A stretch of DNA of 64,000 nt from assembly GCA_964016885.1 (NCBI GenBank), contig OZ024748.1:36616798-36680797 (forward strand), read 5' to 3'. Positions within the stretch are counted from its first letter, which is position 1. Each line of letters opens with the position of its first letter. The stretch comes from Eledone cirrhosa (lineage: Eukaryota > Mollusca > Cephalopoda > Octopoda > Eledonidae). Positions 1-10,643 of the stretch are shown piece after piece. Made by a program: the position numbers and the translations under genes. The notes under the pieces were generated by a model. That model was given only the letters and a program-made list of their open reading frames with translations. It ran no database searches and was not told the DNA's origin.

Positions 1-80
1 TAAACATATTTGGTATTTTAATCTACCATTTTCACTCAAATTAAAGTTTGTATACTGTATATATGTATGCATGTATGTAT

Positions 81-111
<31 letters not shown>

Positions 112-124
112 TATATATATATAT
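81..124 (+). repeat. (AC)n and (TA)n microsatellites
   Basis: (AC)13 followed by ATGT and (AT)n. Around it, 125-540, nothing coding is recognised. Confidence 0.9.
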
Positions 125-582
125 GTATGAAGAGGTTGCCATCAAGTTTGTAACGTACCAAAGTTTTGCATTGTTTTGTGTTAATGGCGGAAGACAAAGA
201 CGAAAATTAACACAAACAGTGTTGCTGTGAGAATGTAACCCTGGCGAAGACCAGTTCATACTTCAAATATCTCTGTCAGTTCACCGTTGATAGAAAATCT
301 GGCCTGCATGGCATTATGAAAGCTTAGTAATGAAATAATTAATAGTTTAAGTAAATCCCTTAAAACCTTTCGATAATTCACTGAAATACTGAGTGTCATA
401 TTGGAAATGTGGTCTATAAAGTAGAAATGTGACCAGGTGTAAGCTTATTGTGACATGGGGAAAATTTGAAAACTAATATAAGAATACAAATCATGCATTG
501 GATATCATATATGTATGTATGTTAGTGTGTATGTGTTTATGTGTCTGTCTATATGAATGAATATATATATAAACATATATAT

Positions 583-641
583 GTCTCTCTCTCTCTCACT
601 CTAATATATATATATATATCTTTAATATACATATATATACA

Positions 642-683
<42 letters not shown>

Positions 684-835
684 CAAAGGAATTGTGGTAA
701 GGAACCAGATGGACCATAACGCAATACTCAATACTTAGGGCAGTAGAGTGGGAAATAGGAAAAAGTATGACCCTGACGGCACAGCTCAAGCCGTTTCGAC
801 GGCTTGAGCTCTGCCGTCGGGGTCATACTTTTTCC

Positions 836-927
<92 letters not shown>
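583..927 (+). repeat. (TC)n/(TA)n microsatellites around the hairpin
   Basis: TC repeats at about 583-598, (TA)n at about 605-682 and a long (TA)n at 836-927. The 84-bp hairpin lies between. From 928 to 1149 nothing is recognised. Confidence 0.85.
755..838. repeat. 84-bp near-perfect hairpin with 4-base loop
   Basis: Arms 755-794 and 799-838 pair over 40 positions with two mismatches (one of them a G-U wobble in RNA); the loop is TTCG (795-798). It is GC-rich in the inner arms and abuts a long (TA)n tract. It may be a foldback element or a hairpin RNA source. Confidence 0.85.
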
Positions 928-929
<2 letters not shown>

Positions 930-1149
930 TAAAAGGAAAAGAAAATGCTGACAAATTGTGCCTAGTGAAAAATAGTTTAATTAGGAATAAGTAAAAATTA
1001 GTATTAAGTTTTTACCGGTTGCGCATTTCTAATGCTTTTCAAAAATAATTTTGAGATAGAGTGCCTGTGATGTTTGCTCTAATCTGATTAGTTTGGGAAA
1101 TTCTACCTGTTTTATGTGAAAAAAGTGGCTCCAGAGGTAGTAAAATAAG

Positions 1150-1247
1150 TTTCGCGCCAATTTGTGTTGCAAAAATTCTTGTGGTCAAAACAATTTTGAT
1201 TGGTCAGTAGAGGTCACGTGAATGTTAAAAATTGATTTTGCGCCAAA
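1150..1247. promoter_or_regulatory. Cluster of E2F-like, CCAAT and E-box motifs (candidate only)
   Basis: TTTCGCGCCAA at 1150-1160 and TTTTGCGCCAAA at 1236-1247 fit the E2F consensus; ATTGG (inverted CCAAT) is near 1200 and CACGTG at 1215-1220. All lie within 100 bp in otherwise featureless DNA. No gene is visible downstream, so function is unproven. Confidence 0.2.
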
Positions 1248-1311
1248 TGTAGGTTTGTCGAAGAGTGTCCTTTTTCGCCTGATTGAGAAGTCACTGAAAA
1301 ATAAGTCTTTT

Positions 1312-1448
1312 AAGACAAATATGTGTGTGTGTGTGTGTGTGTCTGTGTGTAGTAAAGAGGTTCATTGTTGTGATAATGGTGAGTAGGGATGTGTGTGTGA
1401 ATTGCAGTCATGTTGAAAGGTCAACAGTTCAGGTGCCTATTAAGACAA

Positions 1449-1508
<60 letters not shown>

Positions 1509-1585
1509 CAGAGTATTTCGTGGTCGAGGGATCGGTCAGTAGGAATGTGTCTGTACGTGTGTGGGGGATATTTTAACATGTTGAA
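1312..1585 (+). repeat. Diverged tandem duplication around (TG)n
   Basis: The segment starting TAAGACAAATATGTGTGTG at about 1312 recurs at about 1441 with a longer (TG)n, and the following sequence (about 130 bp) is similar but diverged. Confidence 0.55.
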
Positions 1586-1616
1586 AGATATATTTCAGCT
1601 CTTGTCTTATACGGAG

Positions 1617-1618
<2 letters not shown>

Positions 1619-1658
<40 letters not shown>

Positions 1659-1746
1659 CTCTTTGTATGTTAGTGTACGCGTGTGTATGTGTGTTTGTAT
1701 ATATGTGTGTGTGTGTGTGTATGTGTGTGTGTGTGTATGTGTGTGG
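1619..1746 (+). repeat. Imperfect (TG)n tract
   Basis: GTGTGTG runs interrupted by TATG and CTTTG units. A further (TG)n run is at 1452-1506. Confidence 0.9.
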
Positions 1747-2195
1747 GTGGACCAGTATTTTTGTGATACTGGTAAAAATGGTGTACATATTCGATATTTT
1801 CAGCAAAAACGATTCTCTCAAGAGAACATCAAAAACATTAATAATAAAAGGTGTGAAATGATATATAGTATTGTCATAACACCTAGGTGTGTGTGAGTGT
1901 CCAGATTGTACGTACTGCAAGGGGAATCCATTAGGCCCTGCCGTATTGGAATACTTGTGTACAAATATGTATGTGCCCATCAGTGTGCAATGCATGTGTG
2001 CGTATATGTATGTGTGTGTGTCGGCACGTTTATATCTATAGACATCAAAAGGTATGCAAATTTGTATATATTTGTGTTGCACCATAGAACATGTGTGTTT
2101 ACGTATGTCATTGTGTTTATATGTGGATAGAGATGTATGTAGGATGTATGCTGATGTAGGTATGTATGTTGACGTGTGTATGTTGTGGGTTCGTC

Positions 2196-3256
2196 TTAGG
2201 GAGAAGTGTTTAGACGGGGTCCGTATTTGTTAATAAAGTGAGATTCCTTGCTGATGCGCTGGGTGTGGGTGGCATTATCTTTAAATTTGTAGAGGGGAAA
2301 GATTCTAAAGTTGGGATGATTTTGGGCGGCACAGGTATCAATGTGTTCACTCAGTGGTATTTTCCTGTATTCCCGTATTTTAATTTGGGATCTATGGACA
2401 GTCATGCGTTGGCGAAGGCTGTTTTTGGTCTGGCCTATGTATTGTTCTCGACAACCTGAGCAAGTTAATACATATATTAGATTTTCTGATGCGCATGTGA
2501 AATTGTGTTTTACTATAAAACGTTGTCCTTCTTTGAAATAGAATTCCGAACCCTCTATTAGGTTGATGCATATGCCACAGTTGGGTCCATCGCATTTTTG
2601 TACTGTGGGTTTCGTTGTTGTGGGTGGCAGTACTTGGCATGTGTTAGGGTGTTTTTCATTGACTTAGATTGTCTTTTGCTCTTTCTGATATCGTGTGTTC
2701 GAAGGATTTGGTTAATTCTATGGTCCTTTTTTAACACAGGGATGTTCTGGAGGATGGTGTCAAAGGCCTCATTGTTGAGGGGGTTGTGTGTGGAGATGTA
2801 TGGAAGAGCTTTTAGTTTCGGTTGATTTACTTTAGGGTCCTGGGTACAATTGTCAATTAGTGATGCAGGGTAGTCCCTGCCTATGAGTGTTTCCTTTAGT
2901 TCTTGTAGCCGTAAGTACCAGGTGTTTTTATTGGAGACTATAGTACAGATTCTCTTGGCTAAGTTGTAGGGAATATTAATTTTAACGTGTCTAGGGTGGC
3001 AAGAGTTGAAAGGAAGATATTTCTTGGAGTCTGTGGGCTTGTAGTATATGTCTGTTTCTATTTTTTTGTTATGAATCTTAATGAGGATGTCGAGGAAGGG
3101 GGGTTGTTGATGGCTGTATTCCATCGTAAAGTTAACATTCGTGTTGAGCCCATTTATAAGGGTGTGAAATTCTTTAAGTTTCTCGATGTTTTCGTGCCAA
3201 AGGATGAAACAGATAAGCAGGTAATACAAACATCTAGGACCACATACAACACACAA
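2196..3256 (-). pseudogene. Penelope-like retroelement, C-terminal RT part and GIY-YIG endonuclease, frameshifted
   Basis: Minus strand. The first piece (3256 down to about 2645) has FLDILIKIHNKKIETDIYYK and a PFNSCHPRHVKINIPYNLAK region, the thumb-side part of Penelope-type reverse transcriptases. After one frameshift near 2,640-2,650 the frame runs to the stop at 2196: KCDGPNCGICINLIEG (paired cysteines, the linker motif of these elements), then LIYVLTCSGCREQYIGQTKN at about 2427-2480, the GIY-YIG nuclease core, then RMTVHRSQI. The RT palm with its catalytic Asp residues is missing; the element is cut off at the 40-bp minisatellite at 3217. Inactive relic. Confidence 0.82.
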
Positions 3257-3544
3257 TCAGGTAATACATACATCTAGGACCACACACAACACATAAGGAG
3301 GTAATACACACATACATCTAGGACCACATACAACGCACAAGCAGGTAATACATACATCTAGGACCACACACAACACATAAGGAGGTAATACACACACACA
3401 TCTAGGACCACATACAACGCAGAAGCAGGTAATACATACAGCTGGGGCCACATGCAATACATATGCAGGTAATACATACATCTAGGACTACATACAACAC
3501 ACAGGCAGGTAATACATACATCTAGGACCACATACAACACACAT
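3217..3544 (+). repeat. 40-bp minisatellite, 8 copies
   Basis: About eight units of 39-43 bp, each starting CAGGTAATACATACATCTAG and ending in an ACAACACAYAAG-like run, with (CA) length changes in two units. It lies exactly between the Penelope-like relic and the hAT relic. Some units read open on the minus strand, but only as repeat translation. Confidence 0.9.
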
Positions 3545-4608
3545 TGCATCATGTGTTACGGACGACGCAAGAGCCATGGTCGGCCAACATAAGAGCTTCG
3601 TCACTCTTCTGAAGAGAGAAAATCCATCTGTATTTGCTGTTCATTGTGTTATTCATCGACAACACTTAGCTGCGAAGAAACTCAGCAAGCCTCTGAGCAA
3701 GTCCTTGCAGGTGGCTATTGATCTCATCAATTTTATCAAACAGCATTCCCTCAATGAACGAATTTTCCAGAAACTGTGCCAATATAATGACGAAGAATTC
3801 GTCAAGTTGCTCCTTTATACTGAGGTGAGGTGGCTTTCAAAGGGCAAGTGCTTTACTCATTTCTTTCAACTCTTCTACTCTATCATTGAGTTTCTGCGAG
3901 GACGCAACACAGAACTGTACAAGAAAACCCTCGATGTGAGGCAAGACTGCGCCTACCTCATCAACATCTTTGACAAATGCAATAGCGTCATTTTGGCTTT
4001 GCAGGGGAAGAAGATCACCTTGCTTAAAGCAAGGAATGCTGTGAAAACATTCCTGGCCAAATTGAATGTCATCGAAAGGAATCTTTGTTGACCGGAAATT
4101 CTATAATTTTCCTAGTGTCGCCAATGTTCAAAACATTGTAAGCGATGACCAACTCCAAATTTATACCACTCACCTCCGTGCGCTACAAGACAACATGAGA
4201 GAACGGTTTGTCGACCTTTTGCCGATGGACATCCCAATGTGGATAGCAGATCCCTTCACAGCTAACGTCGACGATTTGGACGTTAAATTTCAGCAAGAAT
4301 TCATTGAACTTCAAGCAGATGACATGATCAAAATTAGATTTCCCAAAATAGGTGAACCCCTTTTTGGGATGCAAGAGGAAATTCAGCGTTGATTTCCACA
4401 CCTACATGCAGAGGCTAAGAGATTTGCTCTGCCTTTTCCAAGCTCATACTTAGTCGAGAGAAGGTTTGGTGTTGTTTCCAGACTGCACAGTAAGGCTCGC
4501 AACCGCTACAATGTAATTACACGTGGAGATCTCTGGCTACATCTTAGAAAAATTCAGCCTCACGTCAAAGAGTTAGTTAGACTCCATGAAGCTCAAGGGT
4601 CCCATTGA
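3544..4608 (+). pseudogene. hAT transposase / ZBED5-like protein, broken
   Basis: Starts inside the catalytic region: VTDDARAMVGQHKSF, then AVHCVIHRQHLAAKKL, as in ZBED5/FAM200-type domesticated and mobile hAT proteins; TEVRWLSKGKCFTHFF follows. One frameshift lies near 4,070-4,090; the next frame has VDRKFYNFPSVANVQ, DIPMWIADPF and EEIQR, then TGA at 4390-4392. The same frame continues with LPFPSSYLVERRFGVVS and RGDLWLHLRKIQPHVKELV, the hAT C-terminal dimerisation region, to the stop at 4606-4608. The BED zinc finger and the N-terminal half are absent. Confidence 0.82.
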
Positions 4609-5262
4609 AATGAGTCAAAGTTAAAGTAAGTTGATTTATCCGAAAACTTGGATATGCTATTGTTACAAAGCAAACTAACAATTTTTCTATTTGTAGTTGC
4701 AGTCTGACTGGACTGGAAACCATCTACTACAATTCAATTACTCATTTGTTGTATATATTTTTACCATTTATTAATAAATATACCCTCCCGCGTGGTCATG
4801 AAAACCCTCTTCCGTGGTCTCTAAGCTCACAAAGCAGGGGGACATCAAGTTTGATATCAACATTTTTTCTGTCCGTTTCATTAAAGGGAAAATTGGAAAG
4901 CTTTGAAATGATATAATTGCCACTTTCTTCCAGATAAGAGCACTCTTGGGATGGACAGAGTTGCTGTTGTATAAATGTTCAAAATAGCTGGTATCACGTG
5001 GTGGGAATATAACAAATTCAACTGGACCTTATTCATAAAAAAGAACATTTATGTTCCTTTTTTTGAAATTTATATATTTCCTTTCAAGGAATGTATTTAT
5101 ATTCTCAGCTGCCTGAACATTGTTAATCAAATTTTTAGTAATCTACTGATGTCAAAATCAGTAGTATATTGAAAAATGGAAAAATAGGGTAGGGGTAGGG
5201 GGCGTTTCGTGATTTCAAGGGACAAAAGGGGGCGTTTGGCCTAAATGGGTTGAGAACCTGTG
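3544..5262 (+). mobile_element. hAT-family transposon remnant (ZBED5-like), 5' part lost
   Basis: The transposase remnant (3544-4608) is followed by 0.64 kb of non-coding DNA and a terminal motif GGGTTGAGAACCTGTG at 5247-5262. Its reverse complement CACAGGTTCTCAACCC matches the usual CAGNGGTTCTCAACC end of hAT/Charlie-type elements. The 5' end and its inverted repeat are not seen; the element begins at the minisatellite edge. In 4609-5246 nothing coding is recognised. Confidence 0.72.
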
Positions 5263-5291
5263 GTTTAAATGATTATTTATCTAGTTGATTC

Positions 5292-5520
5292 CTACGGACT
5301 AAGGGGGAAAAGAATTGGATTTATTTTGTCTGACTGTTCTTCAAACTTATAATTATAATAGAGCTGTGATATCAGGTGCACTCTCTTCTTGAGGATTCCG
5401 TAAGCCTGTAAGATCTTCATCAGGCAGTGACGGTCCACAGAATCAAAGGCCTTCCTAAAGTCAATGAAAACATGACTGCAGGAAGGCACTTTGCTCTTGC
5501 TCCATCTAATATCCTCCTCA
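5292..5520 (-). pseudogene. Non-LTR reverse transcriptase fragment (RTE/Jockey-like), minus strand
   Basis: Encodes SHVFIDFRKAFDSVDRHCL on the minus strand, the first catalytic block of non-LTR reverse transcriptases (FxDFxKAFDSVDR), plus about 30 codons after it. It faces the next fragment head to head, see 5521-5866. Confidence 0.8.
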
Positions 5521-5866
5521 GCGTCAGATGGTGGATGGGTGCTACACGAGAATGCTGAGGATGGCTCTGAACATTAATCAGTATATACTGGGGATGAAGA
5601 ACTCAGAGCTGTACGGGAGACTCCCAAAGGTCAGCTCGAAAGTGACTGAGGTTAGCTGGACATGCTCAATGACATCCAGAGTTGACACTGCACTCAGTGC
5701 TCCTGTGGGAGCCCCTGCATGGACACACTGGAAGTGGAAGACCGAGGTTAACATATGTTGATGCCCTAAGGACAGACACTGGTCTGTTGGAGACGCAGGA
5801 CATGGCAGCGATAATGAGGGACAGAGAGCGCTGGAGAGAACTCGTGCCATGGATCTCGGGAATTTT
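5521..5866 (+). pseudogene. Non-LTR retrotransposon C-terminal fragment, plus strand
   Basis: Encodes DGCYTRMLRMALNI and YGRLPKVSSKV; after a frameshift near 5,650 it encodes RLAGHAQ, a stop, HPELTLHSVLLWEP, RLTYVDALRTDTGL and RDRERWRELVPW. This is the typical C-terminal end of RTE/Jockey-like ORF2 proteins. It runs into a TATAA-type repeat tail from about 5,872. Together with the antisense piece just upstream it looks like a single insertion with an internal inversion. Confidence 0.75.
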
Positions 5867-5871
5867 ACCCG

Positions 5872-5956
5872 TCCTATATATATAATATAATATAATATAA
5901 TATAATATAATACAATATAATGTAAAATAATATAATATAATATAACATAATATATA
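5872..5956 (+). repeat. (TATAA)n tail or microsatellite
   Basis: Imperfect ATATAATATAA repeats directly after the C-terminal retroelement fragment; it may be that element's 3' tail. Confidence 0.8.
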
Positions 5957-6160
5957 ACTGGAGCATTGAATTGAACTGTGACATTATTTGGGTGTTTACA
6001 GCTTGGTTTTACTCGGTAATTCGAGATTTTGTCTTAGTTTGTACAACAATGCAATATATACTGCAAACAATAGACAGTAGCAAAATATGTTGAGATAGTG
6101 TGTCGACATTTTCTAAATATTTACATTCGATATGTTTTAATTCCATTATATTTGTGTGTG

Positions 6161-9100
6161 TCCCGACCTTCACAAGAGCCCGGAAGGTAAGTAAACCTTT
6201 CCTCTCTCTCTTTTTAACCTGCCAACATGGCCGTATTAAGAGTAGGAAGTTTAAATGTTCGAGGCCTGGGATCGTCCTGGAAGCAGGGTCACCTGCTCAA
6301 CGACCTCAGGTCTCTAGAAATGGATGTAATTGCCGTCAGCGAGACCAGGATTTCCGACACGCGCGCACTAGCCCCCATTCTCGACGACTATCAGATCTTT
6401 GCATCTATTAGCCGGCCGGGAATGGGAGGCGTGGTGGCAGTGCTGTTTAGGAAACGCCTGGATCTTAAGGTAAGGTCGATCTTCCGGGACCCGGACGGGA
6501 AGTTGGTGGTCCTGGACATGAACAATAACGAAGGTGGTGCCTTTAGACTGGTGGCCGTCTATGCCCCTACTGGGGCAGCACGGCCGGACTTCTTTAGACG
6601 CCTGGAAGCCTTTCTGGGTACGTCTCGCCCTTTACTGTTAGCGGGGGACTGGAACAGCATCTTAGACGCACGCTGGGACTGTGTGGGTGTATCCGATAGG
6701 AGCGGGGGTGGGGTGGGGGGTGTACAATCCTCAAGAACCTCATCAGCCAGTTCCAACTGTCTGACAGGTACCGACTAGATTTCCCTAATGCGTCAGCGTG
6801 GACCTGGACTAACCGCATAGGGTCATCTAGATCGTATATAGACAGGATATTCATTAGGAAAATAGACAGAAATAGTGTAAGCTGTCCACGGTTTGAAACG
6901 GTCAACTATTCAGATCACAAGTTTGTAACCTGGTTACTGGAAGCTAAACATGTCATTTCCGGCACGTAAAGCTTACAGGGACCAGGTCAACAATTTAGTT
7001 AAGAAAAAGTTGACAGGGGAGTCGTCAACAATAGATGGTGGGCGCTCTCAAAAGAGAGATTAGAGTAATGTCGATAGAGTTTAGCAAAGAAGTAGCGTTA
7101 GAGAAAAATAGAAAGGAGGGGGAGTTGGTAGATAGGTTAGACGAGGCTATTGGTAGTGACATTGCAACTGACGTGCGAACGACGAGAAGGGGATTAGACC
7201 ATTTCTTCAATGCGAAATACGAAGGTTGCATTGTCAGAGCTAAGGCGCGTGCTCTGAGAAACGAGGGAACCAAAGCTGTTCGATGGGCCCGCGTGGCAGA
7301 GGCGCAGCGTGGTAATAAAACCACGATTCGGTCTTTGACGGACCGAGACGGACACGAGCTGAGCGATTCCAAGCGGATGTGTGAGGCCTTTCGCCAACAT
7401 TTTGCTCGGTTGTTCGGGGGAAGTGGCGGGTCAGAGATGGTGGCGGACTTCAGTACCTACCTCGATGGCTTGCTGCAACTCTCGACGGCTGACGCTGGGC
7501 GCTGCGAAAGGCCAATTACTTCAGCCGAGATTCAGGATGCCCTTGTCGGCTGCATGAGGCGCAAGTGACCCGGTTTGGATAGTCTGCTCTACGAGCTTTA
7601 CGTAAATATGCCAGACTTGTTCTCCAATCTCCTGGAAGCCCTCTACTGCAACTGGCAGCAAAACGGGAGTATTCCCAGTTCTGTGAGCCGGGGCGTAGTG
7701 ACGCTGATAAGGAAAGACGAGAACAAGAGGGACACATTAGACAATTTCAGGCCCATAACTCTGCTCAACACAGAGTTTAAGATTTTGGCCAGGGTGTTAG
7801 CGAAGAGGTTGGCGCTTGTCGTCGGGGATTTGGTTGGGGAGGCGCAAACTTGCGCAATCCCAACCAGGTCCATACACGACAACCTCCACCTAATGCGATA
7901 CATCATAGAGAGGGTAGGGTGTAAACCTGGCTTCGGTGGGGCCCTGATCAATTTAGATCAATCGAAAGCATTCAATAGAGCCGACCATCGGTACCTGGAG
8001 GCTGTCCTCAATGCGGCTGGCTTCGGCCCCGTCTTCAGAAGCTGGATCGCTGCAATGCACAGTGGCACCTGCTCGGTGGTCAAAATTAATGGCCACCTCT
8101 CGGAACGGAACCGTTTCAGGTCTCCCGATCGGTCCGTCAAGGGTGCCCTCTCTCCTCCCTTCTGTACGTATTGACTCTTGAGCCTTTACTGCGGAAGCTG
8201 GGGCTGTTGCAGGGCATCCCGCTCGAACCGGGACGCGGAAAGGCTGTGTCGGCTTATGCGGACAACATCACCGTGATGGTGTCGGATACCTCATAAATCG
8301 AGGTGGTCGGCAACTTATTAGACGAATATGAAAGGTTGACAGGAGCAAAACTTAACCCGGAAAAGTCGGTGGGCTTGCAACTCGGCAGCTGGAGAGGCAA
8401 GTCCATGCCGTCCAACAGCGTCGTTAGACGCTGGACGGACGGACCGGTAAAGTTGCTCGGGGTTTGGTTCGGGCCAGACCTCCAGGTGGATAAGAATTGG
8501 GACGAGGTGAGGGGCAGGGTAGCCAGAAATGGGCTGGGAGGAAGCTATCACTGAAAGGTCGGGCGGAGGTGGCGAACGCATACATCGCGTCCGTCATCTA
8601 CTACCGTCTGACCGTCGTCCCTTGCCCCCGTTCGCGCCTCGCCATCTTGGAGCGGCTCCTCTTCAAATTCTTGTGGAGGGGTCAGGTTCCGCTGGTGAGG
8701 CGGTCCATCTGCTGCCAGCACCCTCTACGTGGAGGGCTGGTCATGCCGTGGCTAATGATGCGCAGACACGCGCTGAGGCTGCGGCATCTCCAGATATTCT
8801 GCCTAAACGGTGAATAGGTGTGGTCGCCGTTTGTCAGACGGGCCTTTCCGCAGCTCGTTTCTTTGACTGAGCTGCAGTCCTGGGTCAAGAAGAGACCGAG
8901 ACTGGGTGAGTGGCATCTGGAATGTTGCCAGGCACTCACTGCCCTCTACCAGGTGGGCAATGCGGTCAGTGGAATTTCCACTCTTGAGTTCTATAGAGGA
9001 TTAGTGGTGGGCAAGTGCGACGACGCACTCGGAGAGGCTCTGGGCGTCGACGAAGTCTAATTAACCAGTCTGTTCCGGAGTACTTTCGAGCCGGGGACGA

Positions 9101-9892
9101 TGGATAATTTCCAAACATCCCTCGCTTGGCAGTGCTACCGGCGGCCACTGCCAGTTCGTGATAAACTCTACAGGCACGGAAGTGCTGTCAGACGGACTTG
9201 CTCGAGATGCGCGCAGAGCGACGAAACCGTTCTGCACGCACTCGTCCAGTGTCTGTGCATTACTGACTTGTGGAGTTATGTTGAACAGCTGTTGTCGCAT
9301 GTAGAACAGATCCGGCTATCGGCCGAGTCCATAGTGAAGATCGACCTGCCGCCTTCTTTTGGCCAGGAAGGGCAGGCAATGTTCCTCTGTCTGGTGGCAG
9401 TAGCGAAAGAGGTTGTATGGTGGGTGAGGTCGAAAGGACTGAAGACAGAGACTTTTCTCTTCGGCCAATCCCTCATCAACTTTTTCAAGTTTCACTTGGA
9501 AAGGAAGGTGAGGGTGGAGAGAGAAGTGCTGCCCCCCCCCCCCCCCCAGTACATTTGCTGAAAGGTGGGTGAATGTGGCGAGAATGGCCCGTGTGAGTGG
9601 GCCTACTCTGGTCATGCGGCTGTAGGTAGGTAAATTTGAAGAGGAGAGGGGTGCCTTTCCAGGGTGCTCTCGAAGCGTTGGGTCGTTCAGGATTGATGGG
9701 GTACCTGAGCGAACCCTAGGTGGTCATCCCCCCTATTGAGGAATTTTTCCTGTTGTAATTTTATTGTTACTTTATTGTTACTTTGTTATTGTGATTCATA
9801 TTGTTTACTCGATTTTTCTGTAAAACCCCACTGTCCCAGTCTTTTGTATTGTCCCCTATATGTCGGCCCTTGTGGCCAATAAATGAAATCAT
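6161..9892 (+). mobile_element. Tx1/L1-like non-LTR retrotransposon, copy A
   Basis: Near-complete element collinear with copy B: a short leader, an ORF2-like region 6227-9625 and a 3' UTR that ends in the stretch CCCTTGTGGCCAATAAATGAAATC. It differs from copy B by many substitutions and has no (ATCT)n at its ends; the 3' flank is TATATATGTGTG. The leader in both copies carries a GTAAGT followed by a pyrimidine run just before the ATG. The boundaries are estimates from where similarity to copy B and the repeat-free flank change. Confidence 0.82.
6227..9625 (+). pseudogene. LINE ORF2, copy A, dead (frameshifts, stops, YADN)
   Basis: The endonuclease starts MAVLRVGSLNVRGLGSSWKQ, with SETRIS, VYAPTGAARPDF and GDWNSILDARWD. 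The frame is lost near 6,715, in a G-rich stretch that looks expanded against copy B, and resumes with SDRYRLDFPNASAWTWTN. The RT runs 7575 to about 8560: RPITLLNTEFKILARVLAK, TRSIHDNLHLMRYIIERV, GGALINLDQSKAFNRADH. The catalytic box reads AYADN (about 8258), so the second Asp of YADD is lost. Other breaks: TGA at about 7566 where copy B has Ser, a frameshift near 8,130-8,160, a TAA near 8,294, a frameshift near 8,520, TAG at 8815, and a 16-C run (9532-9547) that shifts the C-terminal frame. The zinc-type motif CSRC...HALVQC is near 9,210-9,250. Non-functional. Confidence 0.85.
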
Positions 9893-9947
9893 TATATATG
9901 TGTGCGTGTGACACCATTGAAAAATAGCCCCGTCTACTAATCACTGC

Positions 9948-10008
9948 TTTCTTTTCTTCTTCTTTTCCTTCTTCTTCTTCTTTTCCTTCTTCTTCTTCTT
10001 CTTCTTCC
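9948..10008 (+). repeat. (CTT)n tract
   Basis: Imperfect CTT/TTC repeat just downstream of LINE copy A. Confidence 0.9.
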
Positions 10009-10075
10009 ATGTATGTGTGAATGTATGTATATATATTTGTGAGGTTGTGAGCTTGTGCGGGCGTACGCGCGGTCG

Positions 10076-10140
10076 TCGTCGTCTGAGTAGTAGTAGTAGT
10101 AGTAGTAGTAGTATTCGTCATCGTAGTAGTAGTCGTCGTC

Positions 10141-10187
<47 letters not shown>

Positions 10188-10400
10188 CGTAGTAGTAGTA
10201 GTAGTATTAATAGTAGTCGTCGTCGTCGTAGTAGTCGTAGTATTCGTAGTAGTCGTAGTAGTAGTAGTACTACTACTACTACTACTACTACTACTAGTAG
10301 TACTAGTAGTAGCAGTAGTAGTAGTAGTAGTAGCAGTACTACTAGTAGTAGTAGTACTACTAGTAGTACTACTAGTTGTAGCAACAGCAGCAGTAGTACT
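10076..10400 (+). repeat. Trinucleotide tract, (GTA/GTC)n switching to (CTA)n
   Basis: About 325 bp of GTA, GTC and GCA units. The orientation switches at about 10268-10296 to (CTA)n and back several times, forming small palindromes AGTACT and ACTAGT. Open frames here encode only poly-Ser or poly-Leu and are not genes. Confidence 0.9.
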
Positions 10401-10643
10401 GGTGGTGTGGGGGAGGGGTGCAGCTATAGGGAAAAGAATTAATTTTACCTCTGACTTCAGTCAAGTTTATTTTTACACCTTTAACTGAAAAGTAAGAGAA
10501 AAACTGGCCTTTATTTCCAGAAAGTAAGTAGTTCGACTTACCTGTGTATACATGCTTATAAACACCCACACACAGTACTATATATATACACATATATATA
10601 TATACGTTTCATGTTCACATACATACATACGTACACATAGATA

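Noticed and set aside
1750..1772. Short hairpin ACCAGTAT / ATACTGGT
   Set aside because: An eight-base stem is too short to be notable next to the much longer hairpins in the window.
1573..2085. 170-codon minus-strand open frame rich in His/Thr
   Set aside because: Mostly the translation of (TG)n repeats; no domain or codon structure of a gene.
10017..10442. Open frame encoding poly-Ser/Thr, and poly-Leu on the other strand
   Set aside because: It is only the translation of a trinucleotide microsatellite.
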